Assembly: GCA_965223215.1 (NCBI GenBank)
Contig: CBDCVZ010000010.1
Span: forward strand, 5,828,001 to 5,892,000
Length of the DNA: 64,000 nucleotides
DNA from: JABDMH01 sp965223215
GTDB taxonomy: Bacteria > Bacteroidota > Bacteroidia > Chitinophagales > Saprospiraceae
Direction: 5' to 3'
The translations under genes were made by a program, and so were the position numbers. How positions within the stretch are numbered: position 1 is the stretch's first letter; each line of letters opens with the position of its first letter. This document shows, piece by piece, positions 25,915-34,053 of this stretch. The notes below the pieces were generated by a model. It had not been told where the DNA came from and did not search any database. It saw only the letters and a list, made by a program, of their open reading frames with translations.

Positions 25915-26838
25915 TTAAAGTCTGGTATTAGTCGTTCTCGGGTTGAAGTCTAGAGCTGCCAATTCGCTTAGCAGACCCGCTAGCTTATTGGAATCTATCT
26001 GGCTGTTGGGTGGTTTTACATACGCCCACGATGGATCGCCCAGATGATGTGCCAGGTACTGTTTTAGGGCACTCGTGAACGGAAGGCCTTCAAAACAGGA
26101 TCTGATGGCCACCAATTTATGCTGAAGCTCACGTGCTTTGGAGTCTGGTTTCTGCCAGGCCGAATATACCTCGGCCGCGTAGCTACAAGTGACGTTTGCA
26201 GTTGCTGAAATACAACCCCATCCATTGATCTCAAGTATATCCAATAGGTAGCGTTCAGTTCCTGCAAACAGCTGAATATTTGGTAGCACCCCGATCACTT
26301 CATTCATGTGAGCAAAATCTCCAGTACTGTCTTTCATTCCTACAATGGTGGCCGGAAAAGATTCCATTAACCGAGTTAAAAGGGAGATTGACATGTCAAT
26401 ACCACTCATTTTTGGAAAATGGTAAAGGAAAACTTTCATTTGATCGGATGATAGGGTGTTGATGACTAGTTCAAAGTATCTGAAGAGTCCCTCCTCATTT
26501 ACCTGTTTATAGAAAAAGGGTGGGAGCATTAGAATGTTAACGAAGCCTAGATCTAGCGCACATTTTGTCAGCTCAATCGTGTCAGAGGCCGCGGTACAGC
26601 CCGTGCCTACCATCACTAGCTCCTTCGGCAAGGTTGAGCTGGCCAACTGTTCGAGTAATTGGATTTTTTCGGAAACACTGAAGGAGTTTGCCTCACCGGT
26701 TGTGCCCAGCAGGGCAATGCCATCAGACCCGCTTTCTAAGAGCCACTGACAATGCGAAATGAGTTTAGGTACATCGATACTCAAATCTCTTTGCAGGGGT
26801 GTTAGGCTAGCAGTAATGACACCGCGTGGGAAATCCAT
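25915..26838 (-). CDS. Dihydrodipicolinate synthase/N-acetylneuraminate lyase family aldolase
   Basis: 307-residue TIM barrel. The pyruvate-binding GTTGE motif is in IALLGTTGEANSFS, the catalytic Tyr in FLYHFPKMSGI, and the Schiff-base Lys in VGMKDSTGD. In true DapA the Tyr motif is YNVPGRT, with an Arg five residues on that binds aspartate semialdehyde; here that position is Met. The enzyme is thus more likely another pyruvate aldolase of the family (keto-deoxy-sugar or hydroxyproline/NAL-type). First gene of a two-gene unit with the HD protein. Confidence 0.8.
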   Translation of the reverse strand: MDFPRGVITASLTPLQRDLSIDVPKLISHCQWLLESGSDGIALLGTTGEANSFSVSEKIQLLEQLASSTLPKELVMVGTGCTAASDTIELTKCALDLGFVNILMLPPFFYKQVNEEGLFRYFELVINTLSSDQMKVFLYHFPKMSGIDMSISLLTRLMESFPATIVGMKDSTGDFAHMNEVIGVLPNIQLFAGTERYLLDILEINGWGCISATANVTCSYAAEVYSAWQKPDSKARELQHKLVAIRSCFEGLPFTSALKQYLAHHLGDPSWAYVKPPNSQIDSNKLAGLLSELAALDFNPRTTNTRL

Positions 26839-26981
26839 ATCTGTGTTTTAAAGGCCTAAATGTAAGAAAGAAAAGACTGGGGTGATCCCGCTTGACCGAA
26901 GTGAGATGACCACTTAGAGCGCAATAGTTTTACACCATTTAAATATTTTGACTTCATTTAAGAATGAAATAATTTGCTCCG

Positions 26982-27312
26982 ATGAAAGGAACATATCTGG
27001 GAGCGTTTCAAGAAGTGGTGCTGCTGGTTGTTCTGGTGCTTGAATCTGAAGCCTACGGGGTCAGAATACAGGAAGAGATTAGTAAAAGAATGGGCCGGAA
27101 CATCAATAGGGGGCACTTCATACCGCACTTACCATATTGTCTAACAAGGGTTTTCTGCACTCTGAAATGGGGGGAGCAACCACCGGGCGGGGTGGAAGGC
27201 GCAAGCGTTTTACCAAGTATCCGTATCTGGACTTGAAGCACTGCAAAAAGCCAGAAAGGTAGGTGATGACCTTTGGAGAGCGGCACCAGGGTTAGGACTT
27301 AATTTGGATTAG
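26982..27312 (+). pseudogene. Decayed PadR-family transcriptional regulator
   Basis: From the ATG the reading MKGTYLGAFQEVVLLVVLVL and AYGVRIQEEISKRMGRNINR is a clear PadR winged-helix N-terminus. The frame is lost at the G5 run 27109-27113; adding one G restores GALHTALTILSNKGFLHSE, the recognition helix and wing, and GRGGRRKRF. A second frame loss at TTTT (27208-27211) is likewise cured by one T, giving YQVSVSGLEALQKARKV and a stop at 27310. So a full-length gene with two single-base losses in homopolymers. Either a pseudogene or two assembly errors; the decay of the next gene favours the former. Confidence 0.8.
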
Positions 27313-27315
27313 CCG

Positions 27316-27600
27316 ATGAGTCGAGAAAAGCCTCCATTTTTTTGGCATCGTATTTTCCGATGGTTTTGCAATCCTGATCTGTGAGAGGAGTTAGATGGTG
27401 ATTTGATTGAACGTTTTAAACCTGACCAAGAAAGTTAGTCGCTTAAAATAGCCAGAAGGAATTATCGTCGCGAGGTGTTGGGATTGTGTCGTCCTTCTGT
27501 TTGGCGAAAACCAAAATTTCATTCCGAAAAATGGAAACCAGTTATGTTACAATCCAATCTCAAAATTGCTCGGTAACAGCTCAAAAAGCGAAAAGATTTC
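27316..27600 (+). pseudogene. Decayed and truncated FtsX-type ABC permease (N-terminal part)
   Basis: Directly after the PadR relic, one frame reads MSREKPPFFWHRIFRWFCNP then a stop (27382), then EELDGDLIERF, a stop (27436), a basic stretch, and MLQSNLKIAR before a third stop (27574). This matches the start of the Bacteroidota MacB/FtsX permeases that follow PadR genes: FFRWFC.P....EDIEGDLLERF, then the LKN..KIA.RN segment before the first membrane helix. The rest of the roughly 800-residue protein is absent; the next gene on the opposite strand ends at 27602. Confidence is higher for the family than for the right boundary. Confidence 0.7.
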
Positions 27601-27601
27601 C

Positions 27602-28666
27602 TCAGAATACGACTTGTCGCATTCGGACACTCATGACACCGTCTGGCATTTTTTCGCAGATGATGTTCCGCTTCGCATGAGTGGACCCTAGTGCTTCTGC
27701 GATGGTATAAATTGGACCAGCAGGAATTTTGTTTTTCCGAAAAATATCCTGCCAAGTGATCAGGTCATCCTTCGCAATGATTTTTCCGAGAATATCATTG
27801 AGTTCGGAACGAAATTTAATCCTTGATTTATTATCAGAAAATCTGCGATCCTCCAGTAGATGTACGCAGCCAAGACCCTTGCACAGTCGGCCAAACTGCG
27901 CTTCAGATCCAACGGCGAGGATGATTTGCTTTTTATCTCGGGTCACAAACAGATCGCCATAGGGTGCAATGCTTGGGTGCTGAGTTCCTGACGGTTGTGC
28001 CACCTGGTTTCCCATGAGGTAATTGGAGGCCACTTGGTTGAGGCCGGACAGAATACTATCATAAAGAGAGACCTGAAGTTCGGAGCCTTGGCCTGTTTTC
28101 ATTCTTTTTATGAGTGCGCACAAAATACCTTGCTTCAGTTGATGGCCGCATAAAATATCTACGATCGGAATCGGAATACGGATGGGCCAATGATCTGGGG
28201 TGCCATTGATGGACATGATACCGCTCTCTGCCTGCAGCAAGACATCAAAAGCTGGCCTTTCATCATCTTGGCCAAAGCCAGTGATATTGGCGAGAATAAT
28301 GTTGGGATTAATTTGCTGTACAGCCTGATAATTCAACTTAAATTGTTTGGACTTTTTGGCCGAGAAATTAGTGATTATTATGTCTGCTTGTTTAATTAAT
28401 TTAACCAAAAAGGGAGAAAATCGGTGGAGATTGACTTCCTGGGTTTTCTTATTTCCATTAACAGCACAGTAATAAAAACTATGTTTGCTCGAAGTAGACT
28501 CACGTGCAATTCGCCACGACCGGCTAACATCGCCGGCCGGTGGTTCTAACTTTATTACCTGAGCACCAAGTTCAGCCAGAAAAGTGCCGGTGATTGGTCC
28601 GGCGAGTGCACTGGCAAACTCAAGTACCTGAAGGTCGCGGAAAATAGAAACCATTGCATCATCCAT
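27602..28666 (-). CDS. CaiB/BaiF-type CoA transferase
   Basis: 354 residues, class III CoA transferase. N-terminus LEFASALAGPITGTFLAELG and KLEPPAGDVSRSW are typical; the catalytic Asp is probably in FDVLLQAESG, preceded by NITGFGQDD, and PSIAPYGDLFVTRD is a further family segment. It ends in VRMRQVVF, which is a natural end for the shorter Bacteroidota members. The ATG at 28666 overlaps the previous gene by 8 bases. CoA donor and acceptor are unknown. The operon context (isoprenoid-synthase-like, DJ-1) suggests a specialised pathway. Confidence 0.85.
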   Translation of the reverse strand: MDDAMVSIFRDLQVLEFASALAGPITGTFLAELGAQVIKLEPPAGDVSRSWRIARESTSSKHSFYYCAVNGNKKTQEVNLHRFSPFLVKLIKQADIIITNFSAKKSKQFKLNYQAVQQINPNIILANITGFGQDDERPAFDVLLQAESGIMSINGTPDHWPIRIPIPIVDILCGHQLKQGILCALIKRMKTGQGSELQVSLYDSILSGLNQVASNYLMGNQVAQPSGTQHPSIAPYGDLFVTRDKKQIILAVGSEAQFGRLCKGLGCVHLLEDRRFSDNKSRIKFRSELNDILGKIIAKDDLITWQDIFRKNKIPAGPIYTIAEALGSTHAKRNIICEKMPDGVMSVRMRQVVF

Positions 28667-29657
28667 GATAGTCCTTTAGGAGGGTTCGAATTAAGTTTTT
28701 AGAAATTTTACGGAAATCTTCCATGTCACAGATTAGTTCCGACCTTGTCAAATTCTTGGGATCAAAACAGCCATGTTTTATTTCTAGATCGCGATATTGG
28801 TCCAAGCAGATGTGTCCAGTGCCAACCGCCAATTGCAGCAATAAAAAGAATTTGAGAAGATTTCGATCGGTAACTTTCAATAACCTAAATAACTGCATAG
28901 TTTTTTCGATCTCTTGATCGAGAAGGTGTCTTAATTCAGTAACATTTCTTGCAATGGCAGGAAGGGTTACGATACCTTCCTGAGTATCACGAAATAGGTC
29001 AAAAATATCATTGTGCAATTGCATGAGTCCCCCAAGTTGATAAGTGGCTTTTTCCTCCTCGGCGGTGATGGGTGTATTTAGGGCACTGCGATAAAGCAGC
29101 AGAGCAAAACCACCCTTATCCCAAGTTATTTTCCTGAGTTGTTGGGGTGTGATTTTTTGATGATTTTGATGCAAGCTCTCAGCTTGCGCACTCAGGGTTC
29201 TTTTTAAATATTGATCAAAAAGTTCTGTGTGGTCGTTCAGACTTTTAGACAAGCGATACAATTCTTGCGCCAGACCTGAATATGGATGATGATGCGTTCC
29301 ATCGAGGAGACCTTCAATCTGGGTTAGGCTTAAAGATTCCCGATCTACCAGATGATCAGCAATTGGTGTAGCGATGGCTAGGTACCATCCCGCTGCTTGT
29401 TCTTTTTCGCTAAGTTTCTTGTGGTGGAGAATGGAAAACCATTGGGCTGTCATCGAGTTAGCATGCAGATAATGGGCAATTCTGCGAGAGAGGGGGCCAC
29501 TCAATGTCAGCAGTTGCGGCAGTTCGGCCACAGCTCGGAGCCAAAACTGATAGATGGTCCCTTTCTTTTTTGAAAAGAGGAATTGTGACCGGTATACTTC
29601 CAAGAAGGGAAGGCTTACCGAGGCAAGTGCAAAAAAGTTTCGGATCGGATTCATCAT
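28659..29657 (-). CDS. Class I isoprenoid-synthase-like protein
   Basis: 332 residues, nearly all helical. Two Asp-rich motifs fit the squalene/phytoene-synthase type fold: IADHLVDRE (D-x3-D) near residue 100 and LMQLHNDIFDLFRDTQEG followed by IVTLP near residue 230, comparable with the family QLTNDLRDV..D...GR.YLP region. No transit or signal peptide. It may condense or cyclise prenyl diphosphates, but the family is not characterised to my knowledge. The start ATGATG follows the DJ-1 stop immediately, and its end overlaps the CoA transferase by 8 bases, so the three are one operon. Confidence 0.6.
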   Translation of the reverse strand: MMNPIRNFFALASVSLPFLEVYRSQFLFSKKKGTIYQFWLRAVAELPQLLTLSGPLSRRIAHYLHANSMTAQWFSILHHKKLSEKEQAAGWYLAIATPIADHLVDRESLSLTQIEGLLDGTHHHPYSGLAQELYRLSKSLNDHTELFDQYLKRTLSAQAESLHQNHQKITPQQLRKITWDKGGFALLLYRSALNTPITAEEEKATYQLGGLMQLHNDIFDLFRDTQEGIVTLPAIARNVTELRHLLDQEIEKTMQLFRLLKVTDRNLLKFFLLLQLAVGTGHICLDQYRDLEIKHGCFDPKNLTRSELICDMEDFRKISKNLIRTLLKDYHG

Positions 29658-30212
29658 CTACAACCCCATCCGTTTTTTGATTTCTAAGCGAGCTGCGGTT
29701 CCCGCCAGTTTTTCACAAATATGCAACCCCAATTCGATGGATGAGGCTACCGCCCCACCGGTGATACAGTCGCGATCTTCCACAATTACTTCGGATGCTA
29801 CCACCTCGATATTGAATTTAGCAAGGGTTTCATATTCATCAAAGTGTGTAGTGGCTCTCCGGTCATCCAGCAGGCCGGCGGCGGCCAATAATAAAGCACC
29901 CGTACAGACCGAGGTTTTCACGGGTATTGGTGCGGATGTTTTTAACCAACTCACGAATGACTTGTCCTGAATCAAAGCACGACTTCCAAAGCCACCCGGT
30001 ACAAACACCAGGTCATAGCCCGAAAGGTCGGGCCGACGTTGATCGACCCTAAGTGGGAAACCATGGTTATCTGTTGGGTCATCGTAATAGCTGCAGAAAT
30101 CAATTTTAAGATTAGGAATGTATCCAAGACCGCGAAGTCTGGTGATGGGATCGTAGAATCCAACTAAATCAAGGAGTGTAAGGTCCTGGTAGACGATGAA
30201 AGCTAGGTTCAT
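29658..30212 (-). CDS. DJ-1/PfpI family protein
   Basis: 184 residues. The nucleophile elbow is KTSVCTGALLLAAAGLLDDR with the reactive Cys, then RATTHF with the His; VFVPGGFGSRAL is the typical Gly-rich turn and DRDCITGGAVASSIELGLHI the C-terminal part. This resembles the AraC-N-terminal-like and isonitrile-hydratase-like branch of the family (SVCTGAL..A.AGLL.G..ATTHW). Enzymes of this branch hydrate isonitriles or act on glyoxals; the true substrate is unknown. First gene of the three-gene operon. Confidence 0.8.
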   Translation of the reverse strand: MNLAFIVYQDLTLLDLVGFYDPITRLRGLGYIPNLKIDFCSYYDDPTDNHGFPLRVDQRRPDLSGYDLVFVPGGFGSRALIQDKSFVSWLKTSAPIPVKTSVCTGALLLAAAGLLDDRRATTHFDEYETLAKFNIEVVASEVIVEDRDCITGGAVASSIELGLHICEKLAGTAARLEIKKRMGL

Positions 30213-30799
30213 AAGAATAAAATCACTTGAATGAAGATAGGGATAATTGCAGACCGGTAGAGTGTGGTTGATATCAAGTCCCGTGAAGTAATGGGGTCGA
30301 TTATGGGCGATCGTTGACGTGAATTTTGATCCTGGCTAATGTAAGCCAGATGTTTCCATGATAATCACCAAATCATGAGCTTTAAATATTCACTGTCCTT
30401 GATGGTATGTTGTGTTATATCGTAGCATCTGGACAAAGCGAATAATCAAGCTGGTTTGAATTGGATCTGGCCTTGTCGTATCACCTTGACCCAACGTTCC
30501 TGGTTTGTTGACGGTCAGTTTATGGTTTTACAACACAGAGGTTGACGGCAAATACAGAATCCATCGAGCTGAGTTTTTCCATTTTGGATCAGGTTTTGGC
30601 TCGAATTTTGATGACATATATATGTTAATAAGAAATATCTAGGAGGGGCAGACCGATATCAGATCTGATACTTCATCTGCCCAAAGTGCAAGGAATCCTA
30701 ATGGTGCATTAGTTTTTGGTTAATTACAAATTTTGGGGTGGGACAGAGGCATTGCTTTGCTTAATGTCTGCCCCATTATTTGTGTGGCTCAATCTGAAA
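30213..30799. other. Intergenic region with two GGGCAGA/TCTGCCC hairpins
   Basis: 587 bases between two leftward genes. No gene or relic was recognised. Two hairpins near the right end share the same arms. At 30646-30682 GGGCAGA pairs with TCTGCCC around a perfect 14-bp palindrome TATCAGATCTGATA (30657-30670). At 30740-30773 GGG-a-CAGA-gg-CATT pairs with AATG-TCTG-CCC, 26 bases beyond the end of the response regulator gene, and may be its terminator though no T-run follows. Confidence 0.5.
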
Positions 30800-31486
30800 T
30801 CAGCCATCAATTTTGTAGCCGACCCCTTTGACAGTTCTAATGAACCGCTGCTTCAATTTATGACGTATTTTACTAATATGTACATCGATTGTTCGATTGC
30901 CAACAATCACGTCACTACCCCACACATGGCGATAGATCTCCTCCCGGGAATAGACTTTCCCTGGTTTTTCAGCCATCAGCCACAGTACATCAAATTCTTT
31001 TCGGGCAAGATCCAGAGATTTGCCGTCTACGATGACCTCGTATTTTTCTCGATCGAGTTTTAGATTTTCCAACTCAATAATGTGCTTTCTTGGAGAACTG
31101 ACCAATCGATGCCTCCTCATGAGCGCCTTGATCCTGCTACTAAGCACTCGAGGACTGATCGGTTTTAGGATGTAATCGTCAGCACCGGCATCAAAGCCAG
31201 CTATTTCGCTATAATCTTCATGACGTGCGGTGAGGAAAGCAATGATCGTATGTTCAAGAGATCGTTCTCCTCGTAGCCGATGACAAGTGGTCACCCCGTC
31301 CATTTCAGGCATCATAATGTCCAGGAGGATCAAATGCGGGTGGTGTTCCTTGGCCAAATCAATGGCTGTGAATCCGTTGGTTGCAGTCGTGACCTGATAA
31401 CCTTCCCTTTGTAAATTGTACATCACAAATTCGAGAATATCCGGCTCGTCGTCAACCACCAAAATCCTTATTTCGGAGGGAATCAT
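30800..31486 (-). CDS. OmpR/PhoB-family response regulator
   Basis: 228 residues. The receiver domain (1-125) has the acidic pair in VVDDEPD, the phosphorylated Asp in LILLDIMMPEMDG and the Lys in ADDYILKPIS. The winged-helix DNA-binding domain (about 130-228) ends VGNRTIDVHISKIRHKL and RTVKGVGYKI. This is the PhoB/OmpR class, activating from direct repeats. No histidine kinase is adjacent. Three TTAA elements spaced exactly 11 bp apart lie 73-98 bases upstream of its start and could mediate autoregulation. Confidence 0.88.
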   Translation of the reverse strand: MIPSEIRILVVDDEPDILEFVMYNLQREGYQVTTATNGFTAIDLAKEHHPHLILLDIMMPEMDGVTTCHRLRGERSLEHTIIAFLTARHEDYSEIAGFDAGADDYILKPISPRVLSSRIKALMRRHRLVSSPRKHIIELENLKLDREKYEVIVDGKSLDLARKEFDVLWLMAEKPGKVYSREEIYRHVWGSDVIVGNRTIDVHISKIRHKLKQRFIRTVKGVGYKIDG

Positions 31487-31558
31487 CTACAAAATGAGCT
31501 CGATTAGTGATCACAAAATAATCTGTTCCTCCTCGATTTCCTTCCAATAGACTGATAA

Positions 31559-31585
31559 TTAATGGAAATTTAATCTTTGTTTAAC
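31559..31585 (-). promoter_or_regulatory. PHO-box-like array upstream of the response regulator
   Basis: TTAA occurs at 31559, 31570 and 31581, that is at exact 11-bp steps, 73 bases upstream of the regulator start. PhoB-class proteins bind tandem 7-bp half sites separated by 4 bp, also an 11-bp repeat. The spacing is seen directly; the function is inferred. Confidence 0.45.
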
Positions 31586-31602
31586 AGGAAGACCATCTTA
31601 GT

Positions 31603-31960
31603 CTATTGACGCTTTTCTTTAGCAGGAGTCCGGCATGCTGAATTAGCAACAGGCAACTCAAAATACGCAGGATGATTGGGATAGATGGACCATTCTTTAA
31701 GTCGATATTCAAGGATGGTCAGATGATCGATCCAGTCTCCAGAATTTATGTAACAATGTTCCGAACCCTCATCGATCTTACTTTGGGCAGGTGAGCGTGT
31801 CTAACAGATGACATAGTTATGTCTCTGATTATGGCATGTTCTATCGCTAGCTGCTCGAAGTCGGAGATACGTTCGATGGCCCATCGCCATGAGGTATGGC
31901 TATTTCTTTAGCATTCGATTTGCTTTATAATACCAACATTCCACCTTTAATATTAAGTAG
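31603..31960 (-). pseudogene. Relic of an LpxH-like UDP-2,3-diacylglucosamine diphosphatase/metallophosphoesterase
   Basis: Reading leftwards, pieces in shifting frames match the C-terminal half of this family: FEQLAIEHAIIRD, then YVIC and HAHLPKVRS (the family reads YVICGHTH.P), then after another shift CYINSGDWIDHLTILEYRL (family Y.NSGDW.E..TALEY) and a stop at 31603. At least two frame changes and an internal stop separate the parts, and the N-terminal metal-binding half was not found. It lies exactly between the orphan regulator and the T9SS gene. Confidence 0.6.
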
Positions 31961-32141
31961 GTGTTAATTCGAAAATTCTCGCTCGCGCCAGCATTAATAA
32001 TATTGTTTAACATAGGTAGTAGAGTCTTTATCGATGCGATGAAGGCTCGTGTGAACTCAAGGGTTAATCTCAATAAAAATGAGGGTGAACCAAGAAATAT
32101 TTTTCAAAGCAGAGCGCAGATTACATCGGGATAATTAGGCG

Positions 32142-32163
32142 TGTTAAATAATTGTAACATTTC
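32142..32163 (+). promoter_or_regulatory. Direct repeat TGTTAAA/TGTAACA upstream of the T9SS gene
   Basis: TGTTAAATAAT at 32142-32152 is followed directly by TGTAACATTTC at 32153-32163: two 7-bp half sites with an 11-bp repeat length, the geometry of a PHO box. The same bases also form a short inverted repeat TGTTA-N8-TAACA. It lies 132 bases before the ATG. Function inferred only. Confidence 0.4.
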
Positions 32164-32294
32164 GGAGAAAAGACTGCTCGATTTGTTGATTATAATTTAA
32201 AGAGCCCTTCAAAAGAGCTTAACAATCGACATCTATCTTCACCGTCGATTACGACAATCTTAAATCTTATAAATCAATTTCCAATTCCAAGGTT

Positions 32295-33935
32295 ATGAGA
32301 AAAATATACCTACTGATTGCTTATCTTTTGACACATGTGATGTATGTGGTGGCCCAGAACGAAATTACTGTCACCGACGCAGATGTGACAGATGGGCCTC
32401 TCACCTGGACCGCCGATAATGTCTATATTTTGGATGGTTATGTATTCGTTGAAGCCGGAGGAGTCTTGACCATTGAACCGGGCACGGTGATCAAAGGTCT
32501 TTCTTCACCTACCACAGCAGATCCAGCAAGTGCCTTAATTGTATCCCGAGGAGCTAAAATCCTAGCCGAGGGAACCGCAAGTTCACCCATCATTTTTACT
32601 TCTTCTTTAGATGACCTTACACTGTCAGATGACCTTGGCCCCTTGGATCGAGGATTATGGGGTGGTGTGGTAATTTTAGGCAATGCTCCTGGTGGTTTTA
32701 AGAATGAAGCCACCGAATTTAATATTGAGGGTATTCCGACTGAGGGTTATGGTGACAAAGCACTTTATGGTGGCAATGATGCAGCTGATAATTCTGGTGT
32801 GCTAAAGTATGTTTCCATTCGTCATGGCGGTGCAGCCATTGCTCCTGATAATGAAATAAATGGACTTACGCTAGGATCAGTGGGTTTGGCAACCACCATT
32901 GAATACGTTGAAATTTTTGCCAACGAAGATGATGGTATCGAGTGGTTTGGTGGCACGGTCAATGGTAAATACTTAGTTGCTGCTTTTTGTGGTGACGAAG
33001 CTTTTGACTACGATCAGAGTTGGGATGGAAAAGGACAGTTTCTCTTTTCGATAACTGGAGACGATACCGGTGAAAGAGGCTTTGAGATTGATGGCAGTGA
33101 AGCACCGAGTCTAAACCCGAAAACGAGTCCGATATTTTCGAATGTGACTCAAATCGGAGCTGGTTCTTCTTCAAGTGTAGCCAATAATGATGCTTTTCGA
33201 ATGAAGTCTGATGGTGCTGGCAAATTCTACAATTCAATTTGGACAGAATTTAGCGGTGCTTCGGTACGTATTGATGATACTGCGACCTTTGAGCGCTTTG
33301 AGGCTGGAGATATCGCGTTCACCAATAATATTTGGTTCAATTTTGGCAGAGGTGGCAATAATCTTGAGGCCACGTTGGATATTCGAGCAAAAGACCCAGC
33401 ATTATTTGCCCAACATATGACCGACGGCAGCAATGCATTTACTGACCCTGGTTTACGAGGCATTTCTCGCACGAACGACGGTGGATTGGACCCTCGTCCA
33501 GTGTCCGGATCTTCGATACTATCACAAGCTATTACCGTAGAGGGAGATTTTTTTACCGACGTTCCATTCATCGGTGCTTTTGGCGAAACGAATTGGGCTG
33601 CTGGCTGGTCAGCCTTGACGGAGTACGGCGTATTTGCTGATTTGGAGGTGACAAAGACCGACTATCAAACGGCAGAAAACGGTCTGAGACTTCGGTCTCA
33701 GAACCCCATAGCAGAGAGAGGTTTGATCTACCTGACCCTCCCCAAGACCTCCAACGTTAATCTGCAAATATTTGATATGGCCGGAGTGCTAGTATTCGAA
33801 CGAGCCATGGGAACCGTCCAGACGGGGGAAACGATACATCACTTGGAATTGTCCAACCTGGAAACAGGCATTTACCTACTTTTGGCAACCACCGATACTC
33901 AATCCGTTTCGACAAAAATTTCCATCGTAAAATAA
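32295..33935 (+). CDS. T9SS-secreted beta-helix-like surface protein, partner of the TonB receptor
   Basis: 546 residues with a signal peptide (KIYLLIAYLLTHVMYVVAQ). The N-terminal part has the family pattern WTADNVYILDGYVFVEAGGV and LTIEPGTVIKG, then ALIVSRGAKILAEG and ASSPIIFTS, as in right-handed beta-helix-like proteins. LKYVSIRHGGA and DGIEWFGGTVNGKYL continue the repeats. The C-terminus is a T9SS type A tail: NLQIFDMAGVLVFERAMG, then LETGIYLLLATT. Such proteins often sit directly before a TonB-dependent receptor, as here (100 bases). The ligand is unknown; periodic TTAA sites and the PhoB-type regulator suggest control by phosphate or a similar cue. Confidence 0.75.
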   Translation: MRKIYLLIAYLLTHVMYVVAQNEITVTDADVTDGPLTWTADNVYILDGYVFVEAGGVLTIEPGTVIKGLSSPTTADPASALIVSRGAKILAEGTASSPIIFTSSLDDLTLSDDLGPLDRGLWGGVVILGNAPGGFKNEATEFNIEGIPTEGYGDKALYGGNDAADNSGVLKYVSIRHGGAAIAPDNEINGLTLGSVGLATTIEYVEIFANEDDGIEWFGGTVNGKYLVAAFCGDEAFDYDQSWDGKGQFLFSITGDDTGERGFEIDGSEAPSLNPKTSPIFSNVTQIGAGSSSSVANNDAFRMKSDGAGKFYNSIWTEFSGASVRIDDTATFERFEAGDIAFTNNIWFNFGRGGNNLEATLDIRAKDPALFAQHMTDGSNAFTDPGLRGISRTNDGGLDPRPVSGSSILSQAITVEGDFFTDVPFIGAFGETNWAAGWSALTEYGVFADLEVTKTDYQTAENGLRLRSQNPIAERGLIYLTLPKTSNVNLQIFDMAGVLVFERAMGTVQTGETIHHLELSNLETGIYLLLATTDTQSVSTKISIVK

Positions 33936-33947
33936 GGCCGAGTTTCA

Positions 33948-33997
33948 TGTTAAATTACCTTAACCCAAGAGGTAAATCATTTAACATACAAGTAATA
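33948..33997 (+). promoter_or_regulatory. Clustered TTAA/GTAA elements upstream of the TonB receptor
   Basis: Within 50 bases the tetramers TTAA or GTAA start at 33950, 33960, 33972, 33981 and 33992 (steps 10, 12, 9 and 11 bp), including TGTTAAATTAC, which repeats eight of the bases of the site at 32142. They lie on one face of the helix 57-106 bases before the ATG at 34054. They look like a degenerate multi-site PHO-type operator or are simply AT-rich DNA; this is an inference. Confidence 0.35.
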
Positions 33998-34053
33998 AAG
34001 GGTTGTTCATTTGTTAATAGCCTGCCATTATTTTTATGGTCAGAATAAGATCC

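Larger units (their letters stand above)
31487..32294. other. Intergenic region: regulator promoter, phosphoesterase relic, promoter of the T9SS gene
   Basis: 808 bases between divergent genes. From left to right it holds the periodic TTAA array of the response regulator, a decayed LpxH-like gene on the minus strand (31603-31960), and the region upstream of the T9SS gene with a second TGTTAA-type direct repeat (32142-32163). No intact gene was found. Confidence 0.6.

Noticed and set aside
30716..31063. A 115-codon plus-strand open frame over the end of the response regulator gene
   Set aside because: It is antisense to a clearly functional OmpR-type protein and has no features of its own.
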